Shown: positions 21,405 through 32,692 of the stretch, in pieces
Position numbering within the stretch: the first letter of the stretch is position 1
How the letters are laid out: every line of letters starts with the position of its first letter
Source of the DNA: Pythium myriotylum
Lineage: Eukaryota; Oomycota; Peronosporomycetes; Pythiales; Pythiaceae
Length of the DNA stretch: 64,000 nt
Assembly (NCBI GenBank): GCA_023091665.1
Contig: JALJCQ010000009.1
Coordinates: 310,001 to 374,000 of the forward strand
Direction of reading: 5' to 3'
Made by a program: the position numbers and the translations under genes
The notes under the pieces: generated by a model
Told to the model about the DNA's origin: nothing
The model's input: the letters and a program-made list of their open reading frames with translations, nothing else
Databases searched by the model: none

Positions 21405-22311
21405 ATGCTCGCTCTGCGCCGCGCTGCCGTCGCGGCGTCCTCGTCGCTGCGCCGCTCGCTCGTACGTGCGCTCGTTTCCACTGTTCGGCTCTCTCTCGCT
21501 GCTCGCGCCCCGTCGCTAACCCACGACGTGTGTGACTCAACAGCACGTCGTCACGCGCGTGGGCGAGCCCGAGACCGTCGAGTGCCGCTGGTTCTTCCAC
21601 GACCAGCAGGGCCGCAAGCAGTCGCCGTGGCACCACATCCCGCTCTTCTCGGACGAGCTCGACGAGTCGCTGCGCCACCCGCAGGAGGCCGGCAACAACA
21701 TTTTCCACTTTGTCAACGAGATCCCCAAGGGCGCGCGCGCCAAGCTCGAGATCGCCGGCAAGGAAGAGTTCAACCCGATCAAGCAGGACGTCAAGAACGG
21801 CAAGCCGCGCTTCTACCACTTCGACTCGCTCGTCAACTACGGCTGCCTGCCGCAGACCTGGGAGGACCCCGAGCACGTGGACGACCACACCAAGCACGGC
21901 GGCGACAACGACCCGATCGACGTCGTCGAGATCGGCAGCCGCGTCGCCGCCGTCGGCGAGGTCTACCCGGTCAAAGTGCTCGGCGTGCTCGGCATGATCG
22001 ACGACGGCGAGACCGACTGGAAGGTCGTGGCCATCAACGTCAACGACCCGCTCGCGCCGCTGCTCAACGACATTGAGGATCTCGCCAAGACGCCGCTCGC
22101 CGACGCCGTGCCGCAGATCCACCGCTGGTTCCGCGACTACAAGATCCCGGACGGCAAGAAGCCGAGCCAGTTCGCCTTTGGCGGCAAGGCCATGCCGCGC
22201 GACTTTGCGGTCGACGTCATTTTGCAGACCCACGAGAGCTGGAAGGGGCTCGTGGGCAACGCGCTGAGCACGCCGACCAAGCTCTGGACGGGCAACAACT
22301 CGAGTTTCTGA
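21405..22311 (+). CDS. Soluble inorganic pyrophosphatase, probably mitochondrial
   Basis: Two exons, 21405-21461 and 21544-22311, with an 82-nt intron (GTACGT...CAG), 274 residues. Exon 1 codes a short Arg/Ser/Ala-rich presequence (MLALRRAAVAASSSLRRSL), a typical mitochondrial targeting peptide placed on its own exon. The rest is a family I PPase. The signature DGDNDPIDVVEI-like block is present (GGDNDPIDVVEIGSR), with VLGVLGMIDDGETDWKVVAI supplying the other metal-binding aspartates and IHRWFRDYKIPDGKKP near the C-terminus. Reaction: PPi + H2O to 2 Pi, with Mg2+. An in-frame ATG at 21351 would add 18 residues; 21405 is preferred for its CACC context. The third positions are strongly GC-rich, suggesting high expression. 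Confidence 0.93.
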
Positions 22312-22503
22312 GAGGAAACAAGCTCAGCACCACGGCGCCTCGCAACGCCCGAGGAAGAGAAGAGTTCGGTTAAATATATTGAAATTGCTGGAGGAAGTTG
22401 TCGGTTGCTAGTGGTCCCTTTTTACCGTCGCTAGCGAAGATGGGCGACTGGTTTAAATCACGCGAGCGCGTCGCGAATATTGCACGGGCAGAAAACTCGT
22501 CGC

Positions 22504-24692
22504 CTAGGATCGCTCGAAGCGGCCCGGCGCTGACAATCGGTTGGTCGTGGTGGGACTATCCAGCGTCATCTGAGACAGACGCTCAGGGAAATCTTGATCT
22601 CGTCTGTCGACGAATCGCGATGAGATGCGCGGGATATTGGAGCCAGCGATCGCAGAGGCTGGAAGATCGGGGTAAGCGCGAGGCGTGCCGAGAGATCGCC
22701 GAGGCGTGCCGCTCAGGCCGCTGGGAACGGTCACCTGGGCGGTCTGGTTACTCGAGATGTACGTCCCTTCGGTCACGAGGTCGCTCAATCGAAGGTGGTC
22801 GAGCTCGCCGTCGAGCTCTGTCGGAGGCAGGAACGTGCGGTTGAGTTGGTGGGCTGGGAACGACTGTCGAGCAGTAAACGAGCGGCTGGACGGTTGTCGC
22901 AGCGCTGCACCGAAAGGAGACGCCACGAGCTCGGCAGTGGGATCGGCCACATTGACAGATGCACCAGCAGCCGCAGCAGGAGAGTCGCTCTCATGGAGCG
23001 AGAGTCGATTCGTGGTGGCTTCGTCGCCGTGCAGCTGGTTGTCCAGCGCGGCCGCCGCTCGTGGAGACGAGGGTTCTTCGTCGGTCTCGCCGCCAGACCA
23101 CTTCCAGCGTTTCTTGGATTTGAGCGTGAGGATCGTGCGACCGATCTTGACATGAACGGTCTTGTTCCAATCGAGCTGAAGTGGCTTGCTCAGAAACAGC
23201 ATCGTTCCATTGGAGCTCGAGGCGTCGTAGATGTAGAAGTTGTTCTGGAAGAAGACGCAACACCCATATCAGAACCCAGTTCAACAAGTCAAACGGTCAA
23301 CGCCACGCGACTCACGTCTTCAAACTTGACTTTCGCATGCAGCTGTGATACCGTGCGGTATCGGAGCGTCATGTTGTTGGTCGTCGAGCGCCCAATCGTG
23401 AGGAACTGTTGACCACGCGGGATGCTGACCAGAGTAAACACGTCAGTGAGTCGTCCACCGTGTCCAACAAAAAAGCCCCCGAAAACTCACTTGGCAAAGC
23501 TGAGCTGGAAGCGCGTGTTCGTGAGCGTCGTGGACCGGCTGCGCGCTTCGTGCTGCGTGACGACAGCGAACGTCACGTACGGCGGCGGGAGTTTCTTGGC
23601 CATGAGCGAGACCACGCGGCCGTCGTCGAGCTTGACGCTCGTCATGTACGTGGCCTTGCAGATGCTGCAGACGTCGAGCCCGTCCGTGTTGGTCACGGCG
23701 CACATCTTGTGGTTCGGGTTCGAGCCGTCGGCGTCGAGGTTGTTGTTCCAGCGCTGGAGACACTCGAGGTGCACGTACTTGGTGTCGCCCTTGCAGTTGC
23801 AGGGCGCCACGAGCGGGTTCTCTTCGGGCTCTTCGTCCGTGTCGTAGCAAATGTAGCAGAAGCGTTTCTCCTTGGACGCCAGCACGGCCTCTTTGCGCTG
23901 CGTGCGCTTGCTGCGGTCGACGTGGTGCTCGTCGTCGTCCTGGTCGCCGTGCGAGCGCTTGCCGCCGTCTTCCTCGGACTCGCCTTCGTCCGAGGTCTCC
24001 CCGGAGCGCAGCTTGGGCGCGCGTCGCTCCTGCCGCTCGTCGTCCTCGTCCTCTTCGTCGTTGCTGCACTCGTCATTGTTATTGCGCACCGCGCCGTCGG
24101 TCGGGCGGAAAGTCTGCTGCAGGGGCAGACTCAAGTAGTTCTCTTTGATGTACTGGTACTCGTCCTCCGTGAGCGCCTCGGCGTCGCTCTCGCTCGGGCC
24201 GCGATTGAGCTCGCAGACCACGAGCCCGACCGAGCCGATGCGCAGCAGGTCGCCGATCGCGAGGCTGTGCGGGATGATCGGGTACTTCTTGCTGCCGAGC
24301 ACGCGGCAGACGCCCGTGTGCCCCGAGAACCGCTCGATCGACGACCCGCAGACGAACTTGCCGACCGCCGGGTCGTACTTGACCGCGAGCGTCGTGGCGC
24401 GCGAGTCGTTGAGCACGCAGTCCTTCATGGGCGCCGCCTCCTCGCTCGCCTCGTCGTCGTTTTGGTTATTATAATAGGGAAAGAGCCCTCGCTGGGGCCC
24501 GTGGAGCACGGCGCCGTTCTCCTCGACGACGAACTCGAGCTTGGGCAGCGTGCGGCGCGCGCGGCTGGCGCTCACGCGCACGCCGTTGGCGTCGGTCGTG
24601 CTCGCGCGCACTTCGCCGGGCGTCGTGGTCTCGGCCTTGACCTCGACGCGCTTGACGCTGCGGAAGCCCATGGCCGCCTTGGCGCGCTGCAT
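22504..24692 (-). CDS. FHA-RINGv-FHA protein (putative RING-CH E3 ubiquitin ligase)
   Basis: Three exons, 24692-23491, 23424-23317 and 23245-22504 (2052 nt, 683 residues). A diverged FHA-like fold covers about residues 75-180 (CGSSIERFSGHTGVCRV...HSLAIGDLLRIGSVGLVV). A C4HC3 RINGv/RING-CH domain lies near 278-345 (CYICYDTDEEPEENPLVAPC, CNCKGDTKYVHLECLQRW, VCSIC). A canonical FHA domain follows near 390-470 (FLTIGRSTTNNMTLRYRTVS, QLHAKVKFED, YDASSSNGT) with the phosphothreonine-binding GR/SxxH/NG pattern. The ~200-residue tail is disordered and Ser/Thr-rich. Family knowledge: RINGv domains (MARCH type) recruit E2 enzymes, and FHA domains read phosphothreonine. No membrane helices are seen, unlike MARCH proteins. 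The start is taken at MQRAKAAMGFRSVKR. Confidence 0.83.
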
Positions 24693-25174
24693 GTCGGCAG
24701 AGATGGAGAAGAGAAGTGCGTTTTCGGTTTGGTTCCGGACGGAGCGACGCCAACGTTGGGAATCGGAGCCAAAACGCTCTCTCTTCGTGGGTCGTCGCGT
24801 TGCAGCGTCGTCTGTCGGCGGCGAGGCGCTTCGAGGCGAGGCGCTTTTCCGTCGTTTTCTTTTTTTCTTTCCCAGGGCGCTTCTGTAATTTATTCGAACG
24901 CGGATTGGCGGGGAGAGGGGTAAGTTACGAGGAAAGCTTTCCCACGACGGAAAAGAAACCAGGCTGTTGACGGAAGGAAGGAGGGGGGTACTGTACAGTA
25001 CAGTACACAATGAGCCTTAGGGGAAGGGGTCGACGGGTGAAGAGGGGGGGAACAAAGTAGGTTTTCGGTGTGGACCACACCATCAACCCTGAAACGACAC
25101 CAAGGAAAAGAGTGATGGTCAACGGCAAGTTGGAAGAGCTCCTCACGAGCTCTCTTTCTTTTCTCCGGATCGCC
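24693..25174. promoter_or_regulatory. Divergent promoter between RINGv-FHA and CFAP52 genes
   Basis: 482 bp. It contains a perfect 14-bp palindrome GTACTGTACAGTAC at 24988-25001, immediately repeated in part (AGTACAC). In-frame ATGs at 25070 and 25115 could extend the CFAP52 N-terminus. No classical core promoter motif was recognised. Confidence 0.45.
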
Positions 25175-27367
25175 ATGCACCGCCAGCACCGAGGCCTCGA
25201 CCCGGAGCTCTTCGCGCCCAGCCAAGGGGCCTTCGCATCGAAGCCAACCCTCGACCATCGCAAGTCCACGCCGTCGGCGTCGAACCAGAGCCGCGTCTCG
25301 CTCGAGCTCGAGCACGTGGGCGGCTTCACGGGCAAAGGGCGCTCGACGCTGCACGCCCACCCGAGCGATGCGGCGGGCTACATCACATGGTAGAGAGAGA
25401 GAGAGAAAAAGCGTGGTTGACGCTTGAGTCAGACAGGGCGAGATGGCTGATTCTTCGCGTCGTAGCATGGGCGCGGCCGTCGTGATCGGCGCGGTCCACG
25501 AGAGCCACGACCAGGAGCTGCTGCGCGGCCATGAAGGGGAGATCAACATCATGAGCGTCTCCACCACCGGCGCGATGCTCGCGTCGGCTCAGATTGCCTC
25601 GCGAAGGCACCAAGTGGGTCTTTAATGTTTCGGCGTCTCGAAAGAGAGTTGCAACTCTAAAGGGTTTTGGTTTCGGGCTAGGAACAAGGCGCCGCGATCG
25701 TCGTGTGGGACCTCGCAAACCGCCAGGAGCTCTACCGACTTAGCGGCTTCCAGAAGTCGGTCGTGCAGATGGCCTTCTCTCCCGACGACCACTTCCTCGT
25801 GGCCTCCGCGGAGGACTGTCGGGTCATTCTCTGGGATATGCGTGTACGTGAGGGGCAACAAACTCGACTTTGCATCTCTCTCAATAGTGAGCGTCTTCTG
25901 CTGTATTAGACCTCGGAACTCGTGCTCTCCAAGGTGTTCCCAACGCCCGTGACGATCCTGAACTGGGGCGCGATGGAGGAGAAGAGCCGGCGGCCAAAGT
26001 ACGCGCTCACGTTCGCCTACGCGAGCCAGCTCCTCATGGGCGAGCTCGCGTACGACATTGGCTGCATGCAGTACCGTCTCGAGATCTCGCCCTTTGCGAT
26101 GCCCAACGTCGGGCTCGCGCGGAGCTACCTCTGCGCAGCCATGACGCCATCCAAGACTGACCTGCTCGCTGGCACGATCGCCGGCGAGCTCGTGGTCTTC
26201 AACACCGAGGCGCAGACGTACCGCAACGCGATCCCTGTCTCTCGCAACGGTGTCCACAGTGTCGCAGCCTGCCGCGCTACGGGCTACCTCTTCGTCGGCG
26301 CTGGCGACGGGGTACTCAAGAAGCTCATCGGACGCGACTCAGAATGGAACCTCGTCGGGCAGGTGCAGCTCGTGGGCGGTGTGACGAGCATCTCGGTCTC
26401 GCCCGACGGCGCGCAGGTCTTCGTCGGCACGTCTGCAGGCAAAATGTACCACATCGTAGCCAACACGCTGCTGCCGACTGAGCTCGCGAGCAGCCACTTG
26501 GGGTCCGTCACGGCGTGCGGCTTCGGCGAGACGTCCAGTGAAGAGTTTGCGACGATCTCGATGGACGGCAGCGTGCGTGTGTGGAGTTTGTCCACGTACA
26601 AGCTCCAGTGCATGGCGACAGAGACGGTGGGCGGTCTCAGCCTTGCCTTCTCCAAGAAACAGACGCCCTCGCTAATCGTGACGGGCTGGGTGGACGGCTG
26701 GGTGCGCGCGTACGATGCCTCGACAGCCCAGAAAAAGTGGCATATCGCGAACGCCCATCGAGGCCACGTCACGAGCGTCGCGACGAGCGTCCACTACGTC
26801 GTGAGCGGCTCCAGCGACGGCGCTGTGAACGTGTGGTCCACGCAGACGCGAGAGCTCGTGCTCCAGTTCCACGAGCACAAGCGCGGCGTCTCGCAGGTGC
26901 TGGTCGACGTCGGCAAGCCGCACTGGGTCCACTCGTGCGGGCTCGACAAGGCGCTCTTCATCTACGACCTCAAGAGCGAGCGGCGGGTCATGGCGCAGCA
27001 GGCCAAAGACAGTGCGTTCCACGGGATCACGCAAAGATTGGATAGTGAGACAGAGATCATCACGGCTGGCTCAGACGGGCGCCTGCTCTTCTGGGACTGC
27101 GACATCGTCGAGCCGGTGCAATCCATTGTCGATACCAATCGCCTGCGCGTCACGGCGGTCTCGGTCTCGCCCTCGGGGCGGTACCTCGCGACGTGCGGCG
27201 ACGATGGCGAGGTCAAGATCTACGATCTCCATACCATGGCGCTTGTCTCAGCTGGGATCGGGCACTCGGACACCGTCAACAACGTGTGCTGGAGCCCCGA
27301 CGAGCGACAGCTCGTGTCGGTCGGTGCCGACTCGTGCGTGAGCATCTGGAATTTTTACACCGAGTAG
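25175..27367 (+). CDS. CFAP52: CFAP52/WDR16, axonemal WD-repeat protein
   Basis: Four exons, 25175-25389, 25466-25613, 25682-25843 and 25910-27367 (1983 nt, 660 residues), with introns of 76, 68 and 66 nt. The N-terminal exon reads LELEHVGGFTGKGRSTLHAH, which lines up with the CFAP52 opening (LELDAVIGFNG....L..HP). About a dozen WD40 blades follow, forming two propellers (AIVVWDLANRQELYRLSGF, VRVWSLSTYKLQCMATETV, SGSSDGAVNVW, SVGADSCVSIWNFYTE). Human CFAP52 is ~620 residues. Family knowledge: CFAP52 is a microtubule inner protein of motile cilia and flagella, so its presence implies flagellate zoospores. The start is uncertain: 25175 has the best context. It ends 89 bp from the convergent kinase gene. 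Confidence 0.87.
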
Positions 27368-27456
27368 GCAGCCCCGCGAGCCCGGTTAGAGGAACCACCA
27401 AACAGAATCATAGCAGACTCACATGTATGAACCACGACAACAACATTCTCAGTCGT

Positions 27457-29049
27457 CTACGAACTTTGGCTGGTGGGGAAAAACGCGTCAGCTGATGCGT
27501 CGGTGCTACTGCTGGCCTCACTGACGTCGGCCATGACCTGGTCGCCGGTGCGATCGAACTGGACGTCGTCCAGTGCGAGACGCATCTTGGGCTTGGGTTT
27601 CGTGAACGTGTACCCGATGAACTTGCTGTTGAACGTGAGCGGCTTGCCGTCTGGTCCGTAGCCCTGAGGTGCCGCAGGCATGCCGTTGTGGCCGCCGTTC
27701 GTGCCATGGTAGCCATGGTCGTGGGGCGGAGCCGGGAGGTCGGCGGACTCGGGGAACTCGTCAAAGTTGGACGTGATCTTCTTGACCAGAGACTGGTAGT
27801 AGGTCGGGTCCTGGTCCGGGTCGAGCGTCTGCAACTGGCGCAGCGTTTCCTCAAACTCGGCGCCTCCTCCTGGCGGGATGTAGGGAAACTGCATTTCGCG
27901 GAGCCGATCCCAGTCGAGTCCATTGAACCACGGGTGCTGCTTGATCTCGTCGACCGAGTTCGTACCGAGTCGGTTCTCGGCGTTGCAGACCAAGCGCCGG
28001 ATAAAGTCGACGCACTCGGGGCTGAGCGAGTTCTTGACCTCGGGCGGGAAGCCGAAGGCCTGGCGCCAGTGGATGATCTTTCGACACGTCTGCATGGGCT
28101 CGTCCGCGTAGAACGGCGTGTAGCCGACGAGGCACTCGTAGAGGATCACGCCGAGCGACCACCAGTCGCACTCTTTGCCGTAGCCTTTCTGCGCCAGCAC
28201 TTCAGGCGCGATGTAGTCGGGCGTGCCGACGGTGCTGAACGCGACCTGGCGGTTGCGCGCAAACGGCTTTGTGCGCGTCGTGTCGGGGCCGTCGGTCATG
28301 GCGTCCACGTCGCCGTCGGCCGAGTGCTGCGTGAGCGGCAGCAAGTCGCCTCGCGCGTTCTCGACTTTCTTGCAGAGCCCCATGTCCGTGAGCTTGAGGT
28401 GGCCGCGCGCGTCCATGAGCACGTTGTCGGGCTTCATATCGCGATGGATGTAGCCCAGCTTGTGCACGGCCTCGATGGCCATGATGATCTCGGCTGCGTA
28501 AAGCCGCGTGGTCTCTTCACTGAGCGTGTCTTCTTTCATGAGCAAGCCCATCAGATCGCCTCCGGGCAGGTACTCCATGACCATGTAGAGCCGGTGGTCG
28601 TCCTGGAACGAGTAGTGGAGCGTGACGAGCCACTCGTTCTCATTGTCGGCGGACGCGAGGATGTCGCGCTCGGCGCGCACGTGGCCCACCTGGTTCTTGA
28701 GCACCATGGCGCTCTTGAGCATGCTCTTGAACGCAAAGACCTCGCCCGAGTCTTTCTTGCGCACGAGCCGCACCTCGCCAAAGGCGCCGCGCCCGATCAC
28801 TGCGAGCGGCGCAAAGTCGTGCACGGTGAGCCGCTTGCGCTGGTGGCGGATCGACTCGACTTCTTGCTGCTGGAACTCTTGCAGGTAGGCCTGCTTCTTG
28901 CTCTCGCTCAGCTGCATGGCGTCCATCTGCTTCTCCAGATTCGAGCGCCGCAGCCGCGCCTCCTCGCGCTCTTTCTTCATCAGCGCGTACTTCTGCTCCA
29001 GATACGCCTTCGTGGCCTTGGCCTTCTCGCGCGTCGACGTCGAGATCAT
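27457..29049 (-). CDS. NDR/LATS-family AGC protein kinase
   Basis: Single exon, 530 residues. The N-terminal ~75 residues are the helical MOB-binding region typical of NDR kinases ([20 protein letters not shown]). The kinase domain runs from ~80: [12 protein letters not shown] glycine loop, catalytic Lys at ~108, HRDMKPDN at ~202-209, and the metal-binding motif read as DMG (222-224) in place of the usual DFG. A ~45-residue insert precedes the T-loop [14 protein letters not shown] (activation Ser ~272). The C-terminal hydrophobic motif FIGYTF lies near 476-482, then a short Ser/Thr tail. Family knowledge: with MOB co-activators these kinases govern mitotic exit, polarity and Hippo-like signalling. 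The DMG change is conservative and the other catalytic residues are present, so activity is expected. Confidence 0.92.
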   Translation of the reverse strand: MISTSTREKAKATKAYLEQKYALMKKEREEARLRRSNLEKQMDAMQLSESKKQAYLQEFQQQEVESIRHQRKRLTVHDFAPLAVIGRGAFGEVRLVRKKDSGEVFAFKSMLKSAMVLKNQVGHVRAERDILASADNENEWLVTLHYSFQDDHRLYMVMEYLPGGDLMGLLMKEDTLSEETTRLYAAEIIMAIEAVHKLGYIHRDMKPDNVLMDARGHLKLTDMGLCKKVENARGDLLPLTQHSADGDVDAMTDGPDTTRTKPFARNRQVAFSTVGTPDYIAPEVLAQKGYGKECDWWSLGVILYECLVGYTPFYADEPMQTCRKIIHWRQAFGFPPEVKNSLSPECVDFIRRLVCNAENRLGTNSVDEIKQHPWFNGLDWDRLREMQFPYIPPGGGAEFEETLRQLQTLDPDQDPTYYQSLVKKITSNFDEFPESADLPAPPHDHGYHGTNGGHNGMPAAPQGYGPDGKPLTFNSKFIGYTFTKPKPKMRLALDDVQFDRTGDQVMADVSEASSSTDASADAFFPTSQSS

Positions 29050-29458
29050 GCTCTACTCTCGCTCCAGCCTGATACTTTCCCGACTGGGGAGCATCGCCTC
29101 GGAGCTGCTCGACCGAGAGGAGATCAAGTCTCGCAGGGAGTGTACCCTCCATGGGGGTACGTTTTCGTGGGTTTTTGGGTGGATCCCAAATTGGGTGTTT
29201 TCTGAAGAGCGGACGAGCGGAGCGGAGCGGGGCGGAGCGGAGCGGAGGGCGGAGCCTCCGCCATCGCAATTCCCCGCCCGGGAGTTGAAAGAAGGAACGA
29301 ACGCCACCATTGCGGCGCGCGGTCGAACCTCCCGAGCGCGCCCGCGTCTAACCCGCCGCGCGAGCCGCGTCTAACCCGTCGCCGCCGCGGCCGTCCTCGC
29401 GCGCTTTCGCCGCAGTCTTACCGCCTGCCTATCCCGAGTCTAACCCGCGGCGTCTATC
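29050..29458. promoter_or_regulatory. Divergent promoter between NDR kinase and a nuclear coiled-coil protein
   Basis: 409 bp. It holds a G-rich tandem of GGAGC/GGGGC units (about 29217-29260) and three GTCTAAC words (29346, 29369, 29438), two inside CCGCGTCTAACCCG. The G-rich run could be a GC-box-like or quadruplex-prone tract; this is inference. Confidence 0.45.
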
Positions 29459-31761
29459 ATGCTCAAGACCAAGCCGCCGCGGCCGGCCAAGCCCGGCGAC
29501 GCCAAGCCCCCCAAGAAGCGGTGCGTCCTCCTCCTCCTCCTTCTCTTAATGCTCCTCTTAATGCTCACCGCTCCGCTCCCCTCCTCTCCGCTCCCCCACC
29601 AGCCGCCCCTCGCAGAAGAAGAAGGAGGACGAGCCTCCTCCCTCGCGCAAGCGCAGCATCGGCGGCGTCGCGCTCGCCTCGCTGCTCCAGGAAGAGCACC
29701 GCCGCGTCTACCAGCGCGCGCCGCGGCTGCTGCCCGAGATCCACGGCGTGCGCGCGCTCTCGGGCGCCGAGATCGCCAGCGACCTCAAGGCGCTGCAGGC
29801 CTCGCTCGCCGGCTTCGAGAGCAAGCTCGCGCTCGCGGGCGCGCACGCCGGCGCCTACGTGCACGGCAACAAAGAGTCGGCGAGCGCGAACCTGGAAGAG
29901 GCCTACGGGTTCCTCGTGCAGAAGCGCCGCGCGCGCGCCACGGGCGTGATCACGCCGGAAGAAGTGGTCGAGTCGCTGCCGGTCTGCCGCCGCGCCGTGC
30001 GCATCACGCAGCGCGAGCTCGCGGCCATGAAGCGCGAGCGAGACGACCTCGAGCGAGACTTTATGCGCCAGCGGTGCAAACTGCTCTGGCAAATGGGCGA
30101 GATGAAGCGGATACAGAAGCAGCAGGACAAAGTGCTCCGCGTGCTCGCGAGCGACGTCGTCCACACGGCCAAGTCGCTCGCCTCGAGCCGGCGACGCACG
30201 AACGCGCTCCAGGACATCATGACCGAGCTCGACGCGCGCGGAAGCGCCGTCATGCGCCTCACGAGAGAGAAGCACCAGCTCGAGACGCTGCTCAAGAAGC
30301 ACGGCATCGAGCTGCCCGAGCCCGACGAGCTCTACGTCGGCGACCGCGTCGCGACCACGTTCGGCAACGGCACGGTCACCGACATGGACGACGTCAAGCG
30401 CGTCGTCGCCGTCGCGCTCGAGAACGGCGCCGGCACGGCCTACGTGCAGGAAGAGACCGTCGAGGTGCTGCCGGCCGAGATCTCGTACGCCGAGACCGAG
30501 AAAGAGCTCAAGAACAAGCTCTTTGAGAAAGTCGGCGCGCTCGTGCAGCCCAACGGACGCTTTGGCTTTCTGGCCGGCGGAGGACGACGGCGGAGTCGCA
30601 GCGATCTCGGCGACGACTCGGACGGAGACTATGCCGGAGACGCGCTGGACAATGGGGAGGCCGACGACGACGACGAAGACGAGGAAGACGACGACGAACC
30701 GGCGGAGAACGGCGTCGGCGACGGCGACGAAGAGTACGCGGGACGTCGCTCGGGTGCCGACGCCGATCCGGATTACGAAGAAGAAGGCCGCAAACGGCCC
30801 GCCAAGAAGCGCAAGCTCATGGTCGCTGCCGCTTCGGCGAAAAAGAAACACAAGAATGGCAAGGTGTTTGACTTCACGGCGTGCAAGATTCCGATCACGC
30901 CGTACGACTCGGGCTTGCTGCTGAGTCCGCTGAGTGTGCTTCCGGAGCGCGTCGCGGCCGTCGGGCCTGGGGCACTCCAGTGGCTGAGCTCGTACTTGCC
31001 CGCGAAGATGGCCGACTGGGAGCAGGACCGCTACCACGCTCTGCAGATGCAGGGCGAGATCGAACGTCTCAAGTTCCAGCTGCAAAAGGCGGAAGGTACG
31101 ATCTCGAGATACACCTTACTTTGGGCACGAGTAAGGTGGTCACTCAACTCTTTTTTGTTTTTGGTTGTGCAGACGACAAGGAAGATGCCCATTCGCTGGC
31201 AGTCGAACAAGTGGACTCGATGAATGATCTCGTGCGACAGGTAAGCAGCAGTGGCGACGGCGGCGCGACGATGACGGCGGTGATATTCACGCGTTTGCGT
31301 ACTTTTTGTAGATCGAAAAGTTGCGCGAGCAGCTCGCTGCGAAGGAGGCAAAGGAGAAGGAGACCAACCAGTCGTGTCCGAACTGCAGCAGTTCGTCCAC
31401 TGCTTCATCAAAGAAAGCTACCGCTGGTGGTGGTCCCTCGAAACAGACCAAGGCAAACGGCCGTGGACCTGGAGGCAAAGCCTCCAATCGGCGGCAACGG
31501 TCGGAGAGCATGGAAGCGGACGACGACGACACGGAAGGAAGCAGTGCGGCCGAGAAGGATTCCAGTGGTACCAAGCGAAATTCCCGCGACGACAGTGACG
31601 GGCCAGAGGACAGCGACTCGCGGAAAGAAGACGCGCATGCTGATGATGACGACTACGGCGACGACGGCAACGAGTCGAGTGATGCTTCGAAACCGGCGAC
31701 GCGCTCGCTGCGTCCGAGACGAGGCTCTGCAACCTCACAGTCGTCCAAGGCGTCCAAGTAG
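29459..31761 (+). CDS. Nuclear coiled-coil protein with SH3/Tudor-like module, unknown function
   Basis: Four exons, 29459-29520, 29603-31095, 31173-31240 and 31312-31761 (2073 nt, 690 residues), with introns of 82, 77 and 71 nt. The N-terminus is Lys/Pro-rich. Residues ~120-245 form coiled coils (KRERDDLERDFMRQRCKLLW). Near 255-300 is a small beta module: YVGDRVATTFGNGTVTDMDD...AYVQEETVEVLP, with the 'GDxVxTxxGxGxV' pattern of SH3/Tudor-like folds. Long acidic runs and a basic KRPAKKRKL stretch (nuclear localisation candidate) follow. A second coiled coil covers ~415-475, then a CPNC pair and an acidic/Ser tail. A chromatin or transcription role is plausible but not proven. I do not recognise the family. 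Confidence 0.75.
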
Positions 31762-31860
31762 GCAGGTTAGGAAAAATGGATGTGGAAACTCGGTTATGCA
31801 AAAATGGACAGGATCGTGAAGACATATATTGTACCGAAATTCTCCTTGAGTAGATGCTCT

Positions 31861-32566
31861 TCACATAGCTGAGCACTGCGGCGAGGACGAGCGAGGCATT
31901 TTACGGAATCGCTCGGCTTCCACGCGCAGTTCTTCAGCTCGCGATCCCATATCGCCACTCTCAAACCAACAGCAGTGGTTCATCTGCTCGAAGTGGCGCT
32001 GGATGTCGTCGAGACAGCTCTGAATCTGGATGAGCTGGTCGGCGCGTTCTGGATCCTGGTAGTCGCTCAACGCCGCAGTGAGTGGAGGCCACTCGAGACC
32101 CGTTGAGCCGTCGGACGCGACCAACGCCCAGCTAGTGGTCTCGTCCTTGGCGTAGTCATCAGTGAGCTTTCTTAGAATGGACTCGACCGTCGGCGCCGGG
32201 TACTCGCGGTCGGCTAACGCGACACCGACGAAGCCTTTGCTGCTACGCAGCACGTGGCAGACGTACGAGCCATCACACTCCGCAGTCTGGAACTGCTCCG
32301 CACTCATCTCCGGCAGAACATCGTGGATCAAGTTCGTGATGAGGCTGTGAACCCTACAGAGAAGCATGTCGTGAGGACTCATCTGCGGGAAGTCGTGGGA
32401 GACTCGTTACGCGTCCGGGTGCGAGCAATCGTCTGCGAAGGCCTCGGCCAGAAGACCCTGGTCGCTTGTGACGCCGTGGATCTCTGTAGAAGACTGCCAG
32501 TCAGTGGTGGCCATGGACTCAACAAGGCACAAGGGCACTCAACGCACGGAGCAGCAAGAGCTTCAT
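31861..32566 (-). CDS. Diverged YKT6-like longin R-SNARE paralog
   Basis: Three exons, 32566-32548, 32483-32411 and 32353-31861 (585 nt, 194 residues). Exon 1 is 19 nt (MKLLLL + 1 nt), as in the canonical YKT6 gene at 34268-35110, and the first two introns keep the same phases (1 then 2). The third YKT6 intron is absent. The longin domain is recognisable (GSYVCHVLRSSKGFVGVALA, DREYP) with the conserved YQDPERAD linker. The SNARE helix has drifted: the zero-layer Arg seen in YKT6 (LERGEKL) falls on WFESGDM here. The protein still ends in a CaaX-like CSAM, but the preceding palmitoylated Cys is lost. Role inferred: prenylated longin protein, possibly regulatory rather than a fusogenic SNARE. 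Splice sites and open frame are intact. Confidence 0.75.
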
Positions 32567-32692
32567 TTTCTTTTAGGGAAGCAGAGAACTCGCAGTGCGG
32601 GAAGTGAGACCGTGGAAATCGAACACCAACATTCTCTGTGAACTCGCACTTCAACAAAGCACCGACCAATCGGGACCTGCCACGACCTCGTG

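Noticed and set aside
23409..24923. 504-codon plus-strand open frame
   Set aside because: Antisense of the RINGv-FHA gene.
27688..29205. 505-codon plus-strand open frame
   Set aside because: Antisense of the NDR kinase gene.
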